From Flavobacteriaceae bacterium (GTDB taxonomy: Bacteria; Bacteroidota; Bacteroidia; Flavobacteriales; Flavobacteriaceae), in contig CANCFZ010000085.1 in the NCBI GenBank assembly GCA_947377425.1, forward strand, positions 1-9,328: 9,328 bases of DNA. The letters run 5' to 3'. The position numbers and the translations under genes were made by a program. Every line of letters begins with the position of its first letter. The stretch's first letter is position 1. Under the pieces are notes generated by a model. The model was not told where the DNA came from. It made no database searches and was given only the letters and a program-made list of their open reading frames with translations. Shown in pieces: positions 6,261 through 9,328 of the stretch.

Positions 6261-9062
6261 TTAGAACCATTTTCGAGTAAACAAACCAGTCAACGATTGT
6301 GGAGAAAAAGCTATAATAAATCGTATTTTTTCTGAATATTTAGGTTGTGATACTTCCCAACCGTTATTGGAATAAACTGGAAAATATAATTCAAAATAAT
6401 CGGTTACTAAATTCAAACGGATTCCGCTATCATAAACAAAACGAGCGTCTTGTTGTTTGTTTTTTATAAATCCTAAATCGCTATAAATCTCAATCCAATT
6501 CCAAATGTTAAAACTTCCGTTAGCTGCTGTAATCCATTGATTTGCATAAGGATTAATCAATTTTGATTTGAATCCGCCTTCTGCCTGAACATATTCTTGA
6601 CTAAATAAACCAGTACTTTCTGAACGGCCTAAATAGTTGTAATCAAAAAGATAATCCGTTGGCCTATCGAGTGCAAAACTGAAGTAATTGGATTCGGTTT
6701 TGTTGTAAATAAATAAACCTGCATACAATCTTAAATTCACTTGTCGGTTATCATCAAAAAGCCTTCTAAAGCCTATACTTGTTGATGCTTTTCCAAATTT
6801 TGACGATAATTGTAAATCAGTTGAATAGCTAAAATGTTTGGTTATTTCTGTTCTTGAATTACTATATCGAGCATTAAAAACAGAATAATTTCCTTCTAAC
6901 GTGTTTTTTACAAATTCGCTCGGTTCGCGGTTAACATATACTTGTCTAAATACTAAACTTTGATTCTGATTTTTTCTAAAATCCTCGCCTCTAAATCTAA
7001 AAACTACATAAGGATTCAGCCTTTTGTAATAGGCATCTGGAGCATAATGATAATTTTCACCACTCAATCCATAACGAATATTAAAGAGTTTTTTATCACG
7101 ATTGAATTGATTAACTGCTAATGAGAATCGTCCGGATAAAGAACTTGTTTTGGTTGAATAAGAAGGAGTTACATCAAAAGTAAAAGGTTTATCTAATATG
7201 GTTTTGTTGTGAAAACGCATTCCAGGAATAAATCCATCATAAAAATTGTATTCTAATGTTGGAACATACAAAATCTGATTGTAATTAGGATCTTCCAAGT
7301 CTTTCATAAAGTTGAACTTGATTGGTTTGTTGCTTAATCGAAATGATTTTAGCGATTTCCAATTGTTTCTTTGATTGTATTCTGGAACAACATTTTTATA
7401 ATTAATTACAATTTTATCGGCACCAAATCTTTTAAAAGTATAAATACTATCAACTTTTACATTGTCAATCCATTCTTTAAAAACAATTTGCTTTTTCTTA
7501 ATTCCATATATCGGAATTGGAACATTGACATCGGTTTTGTTTTTTAGACTAAACGATACACTATCATCGGTTTTGGTAACATCATCAAATTTATAATCAA
7601 CAATTTTCCTTGAATTAATAATTGTATTGAAGAACCAATCGGTTTTTTTAGTGGTGTTGGATTGGATAATCGATTCAAATTTGGTTACATCTGTTTGATT
7701 TTTATTAGAATAAGATATAAATTCTGTGATACTTTTCTTTAAATTAGTTTCACCAATATAATCAGAAAGATATCTAAAACTTAACCCAGCTCTGTATTTA
7801 GAAGCAATTTTCTCATTGAATTTTATCAAAGTATTTTTTGGATCACCAAGTGGTTGATCAAGATTTTTACGTGCCATCAACATGTAAAAATAACTGTATT
7901 GCTCATTAAAATCTAAGGAAACCAAGTTATAGCCTTTTACCAATTTATAACTAGCAACCGAACCCATCATTTTTACATCGGGATAATACACATCTATATA
8001 GTGCATCATGTAATAGATTTGAATGGCATCATAAATCCAATTGTCTTTTCGTGGGTCTAATTGCAATGTGGTTTTTAAATAATTATTCAAATAAGTCTTT
8101 AAAAACTTTAATTCGTAGATAAAATCATCTGGAAAAGGTCGAATAAATGGCGGTAACTGATTCAATCCATAAAAAGGATTTTGATTGTAATCTAATTCAG
8201 AAACCACGATTTTAGATTTTGGATATTTCCCCAAATTATCAGCAACAAAATTTACGACCTTATCAATAATTATAGCTTTGTTAATTTCGTTGACGCGTTT
8301 GTCTTCAATATTTGACAAGACATCCAATTGATTGTTTTTATAGCTTGAAAAAGTATTCCTTTTATCAATGTAAAGATTGACTACCAATTGATTTGTACCT
8401 GAATAATGAAACACATTAGTATCTTTGCTTATCAACGGCAAATCACAAATTACTTGAAATCCATTGGTTGTTGTAATTTGTAAATCAACATCGGTTAAGG
8501 CATTAGGAGCATCATCAATATTCAGGTTATTGTATTTAATAAACTGTTTGTTTTTATAAATAGAAGGAGTTAAAAACCAATCTTTTAAAGCGATTTCTCC
8601 AATAGAATTATATCCATATTTGGTAAATTTATCATCAGGAATTTTTACAAAATAAGATAAAACAAAAGTCGCTTTTTGACCTGGTGCTAATTTGTTTTTC
8701 AATTGAAATTCTATCAAATCTTGAAATCCTGCCGGACGATTCCATGATAATAATGATTTAGAATCGTCAATTATGGTTATCGTGTTGGTGTTGCCACGTT
8801 CTTTCTCGGTTGCTAAATGAAAACTACGAACATATTCATCTGAAAATCGTTTTCCTAAAGGTGTATTTTTATCAGAATAGGCATTGTTCCAATCATTTAA
8901 AACGATGCTCGATAAAGTATCATTGGATTGATTAAAATAAGTAAGTTCTTGATAAATATTCAATACTTTTTTTTCATGATTTACTTCCACAATCATTTTG
9001 GAATGATGTTGTGCCAACGAAGCAAAGCTTATAAATAAAAGTAAGTAGGTTATCTTTTTCAA
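6261..9062 (-). CDS. Exported M1-aminopeptidase-like protein without zinc motif, fused to an outer-membrane beta-barrel
   Basis: This is a 933-residue protein starting at a TTG codon. The start is set by the signal peptide MKKITYLLLFISFASLAQ, whose cleavage is probably after SLA; the next in-frame Met is residue 23, which would destroy it. Residues about 20-230 are beta-rich, like the N-terminal domain of M1 peptidases. Residues about 260-480 are helical and resemble the M1 (gluzincin) catalytic fold. GLNQLP (299-304) sits where M1 enzymes have GxMEN, YELKF (316-320) where HExxH is expected, and DNWIYDAIQIYY (340-351) resembles the later DxWLxE segment. Both zinc histidines are missing, so peptidase activity is unlikely. 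From about 595 to the end, alternating aromatic strands and turns suggest an outer-membrane barrel, and the protein ends in KWF, an aromatic terminus common in such barrels. Relatives may be labelled aminopeptidase or metalloprotease. The substrate and role are unknown. It overlaps the upstream gene by 4 nt. Confidence 0.72.
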   Translation of the reverse strand: MKKITYLLLFISFASLAQHHSKMIVEVNHEKKVLNIYQELTYFNQSNDTLSSIVLNDWNNAYSDKNTPLGKRFSDEYVRSFHLATEKERGNTNTITIIDDSKSLLSWNRPAGFQDLIEFQLKNKLAPGQKATFVLSYFVKIPDDKFTKYGYNSIGEIALKDWFLTPSIYKNKQFIKYNNLNIDDAPNALTDVDLQITTTNGFQVICDLPLISKDTNVFHYSGTNQLVVNLYIDKRNTFSSYKNNQLDVLSNIEDKRVNEINKAIIIDKVVNFVADNLGKYPKSKIVVSELDYNQNPFYGLNQLPPFIRPFPDDFIYELKFLKTYLNNYLKTTLQLDPRKDNWIYDAIQIYYMMHYIDVYYPDVKMMGSVASYKLVKGYNLVSLDFNEQYSYFYMLMARKNLDQPLGDPKNTLIKFNEKIASKYRAGLSFRYLSDYIGETNLKKSITEFISYSNKNQTDVTKFESIIQSNTTKKTDWFFNTIINSRKIVDYKFDDVTKTDDSVSFSLKNKTDVNVPIPIYGIKKKQIVFKEWIDNVKVDSIYTFKRFGADKIVINYKNVVPEYNQRNNWKSLKSFRLSNKPIKFNFMKDLEDPNYNQILYVPTLEYNFYDGFIPGMRFHNKTILDKPFTFDVTPSYSTKTSSLSGRFSLAVNQFNRDKKLFNIRYGLSGENYHYAPDAYYKRLNPYVVFRFRGEDFRKNQNQSLVFRQVYVNREPSEFVKNTLEGNYSVFNARYSNSRTEITKHFSYSTDLQLSSKFGKASTSIGFRRLFDDNRQVNLRLYAGLFIYNKTESNYFSFALDRPTDYLFDYNYLGRSESTGLFSQEYVQAEGGFKSKLINPYANQWITAANGSFNIWNWIEIYSDLGFIKNKQQDARFVYDSGIRLNLVTDYFELYFPVYSNNGWEVSQPKYSEKIRFIIAFSPQSLTGLFTRKWF
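9059..9062 (-). promoter_or_regulatory. TTGA stop-start overlap (translational coupling site)
   Basis: On the minus strand the four bases TTGA contain the TTG start of the pseudopeptidase-barrel gene and the TGA stop of the upstream gene. This arrangement usually means the second gene is translated by ribosomes finishing the first. No Shine-Dalgarno sequence precedes the TTG on the coding strand, consistent with coupling. Confidence 0.7.
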
Positions 9063-9328
9063 GGAGTCTTTTTGGGTTTGAATAGTGTTTTAAAAACTAT
9101 TTTGGTAAATTCAATCGCGCCGTCTTTATTCATGTGACCGCAGGTTGAAAAATACTTATCATCGGTTACAGCATTTTCAAATCTACGAATTTCTGGATAA
9201 ACCTCATGCAGGTGATTGAAATAATCTCGGTTAATGGTTTCCATGCACATTGGCGTTGTCATGGCAATCAAGTTGATGTTGTTTGCTTTACAAATGGCTT
9301 TGATTTCTTCGTAACCTTTATTCCGTTT
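9059..9328 (-). CDS. Probable SGNH-hydrolase-like protein, C-terminal 89 residues only
   Basis: The frame is open to the window edge, so the start lies beyond it; the in-frame ATG and TTG codons near 9260-9271 are internal. The visible residues begin KRNKGYEEIKAICKANNINL, then a strand ending in TTP (about 24-26), a DYFNHLHEV segment, and KYFSTCGHMNKDGAIEFTKIV (58-78). The last part resembles the terminal block of SGNH/GDSL-like proteins, where a D-x-x-H pair is followed by a N-x-x-G-A-x-x-F-T helix. Here H65 is present but the position three before it is Thr, not Asp. Such proteins often act on acyl or acetyl groups of cell-surface sugars and sit beside MBOAT acyltransferases, but no such gene is in view. 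With only the C-terminus visible, the nucleophile and any membrane anchor cannot be judged. It overlaps the next gene by 4 nt, so the two are likely co-translated. Confidence 0.5.
   Translation of the reverse strand, partial: KRNKGYEEIKAICKANNINLIAMTTPMCMETINRDYFNHLHEVYPEIRRFENAVTDDKYFSTCGHMNKDGAIEFTKIVFKTLFKPKKTP

Noticed and set aside
9061..9066. AAGGAG, resembling a Shine-Dalgarno sequence
   Set aside because: It is on the plus strand, while the genes here run on the minus strand, and no plus-strand start follows at a suitable distance.

Overview
The window looks like a chromosomal segment of a member of the Bacteroidota, most likely Flavobacteriaceae and close to Flavobacterium. The DNA is AT-rich. 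It carries type IX secretion (T9SS) hallmark families, a fused alpha/beta 2-oxoacid dehydrogenase E1 typical of that phylum, and a promoter matching the Bacteroidota TTG / TAnnTTTG consensus. Shine-Dalgarno sequences are absent at the starts. No RNA gene, CRISPR array, insertion sequence or phage gene was seen.

Left part, plus strand (1-3630): three tightly packed genes form a T9SS adhesin cassette. They are the 3' end of a repetitive surface protein with a type B (CHU_C / gliding-motility) sorting domain, a PorP/SprF outer-membrane protein, and a TPR / beta-propeller / CRD / OmpA protein with the architecture of PorE. The gaps are 14 and 1 nt, so they are probably co-transcribed. From family knowledge, the adhesin would be secreted by the T9SS, while the PorP/SprF and PorE-like proteins would handle its delivery or anchoring and link to peptidoglycan. 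The cassette ends at a strong hairpin (3635-3669) that also serves the convergent gene.

Middle part, minus strand (3671-6073): one 800-residue fused E1 subunit of a thiamine-diphosphate 2-oxoacid dehydrogenase complex, probably the branched-chain type. A good promoter (6100-6131) lies just upstream.

Right part, minus strand (6261-9328): a partial gene that looks like the end of an SGNH-hydrolase-like protein overlaps by 4 nt (TTGA) a 933-residue exported protein. The latter joins an M1-aminopeptidase-like region lacking the zinc-binding motif to a probable outer-membrane beta-barrel. This pseudopeptidase-barrel protein, with its TTG start, is the least understood gene here and the best candidate for follow-up. 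The rest is fairly ordinary Bacteroidota core or accessory content, and I do not see clear evidence of a wholly new system.
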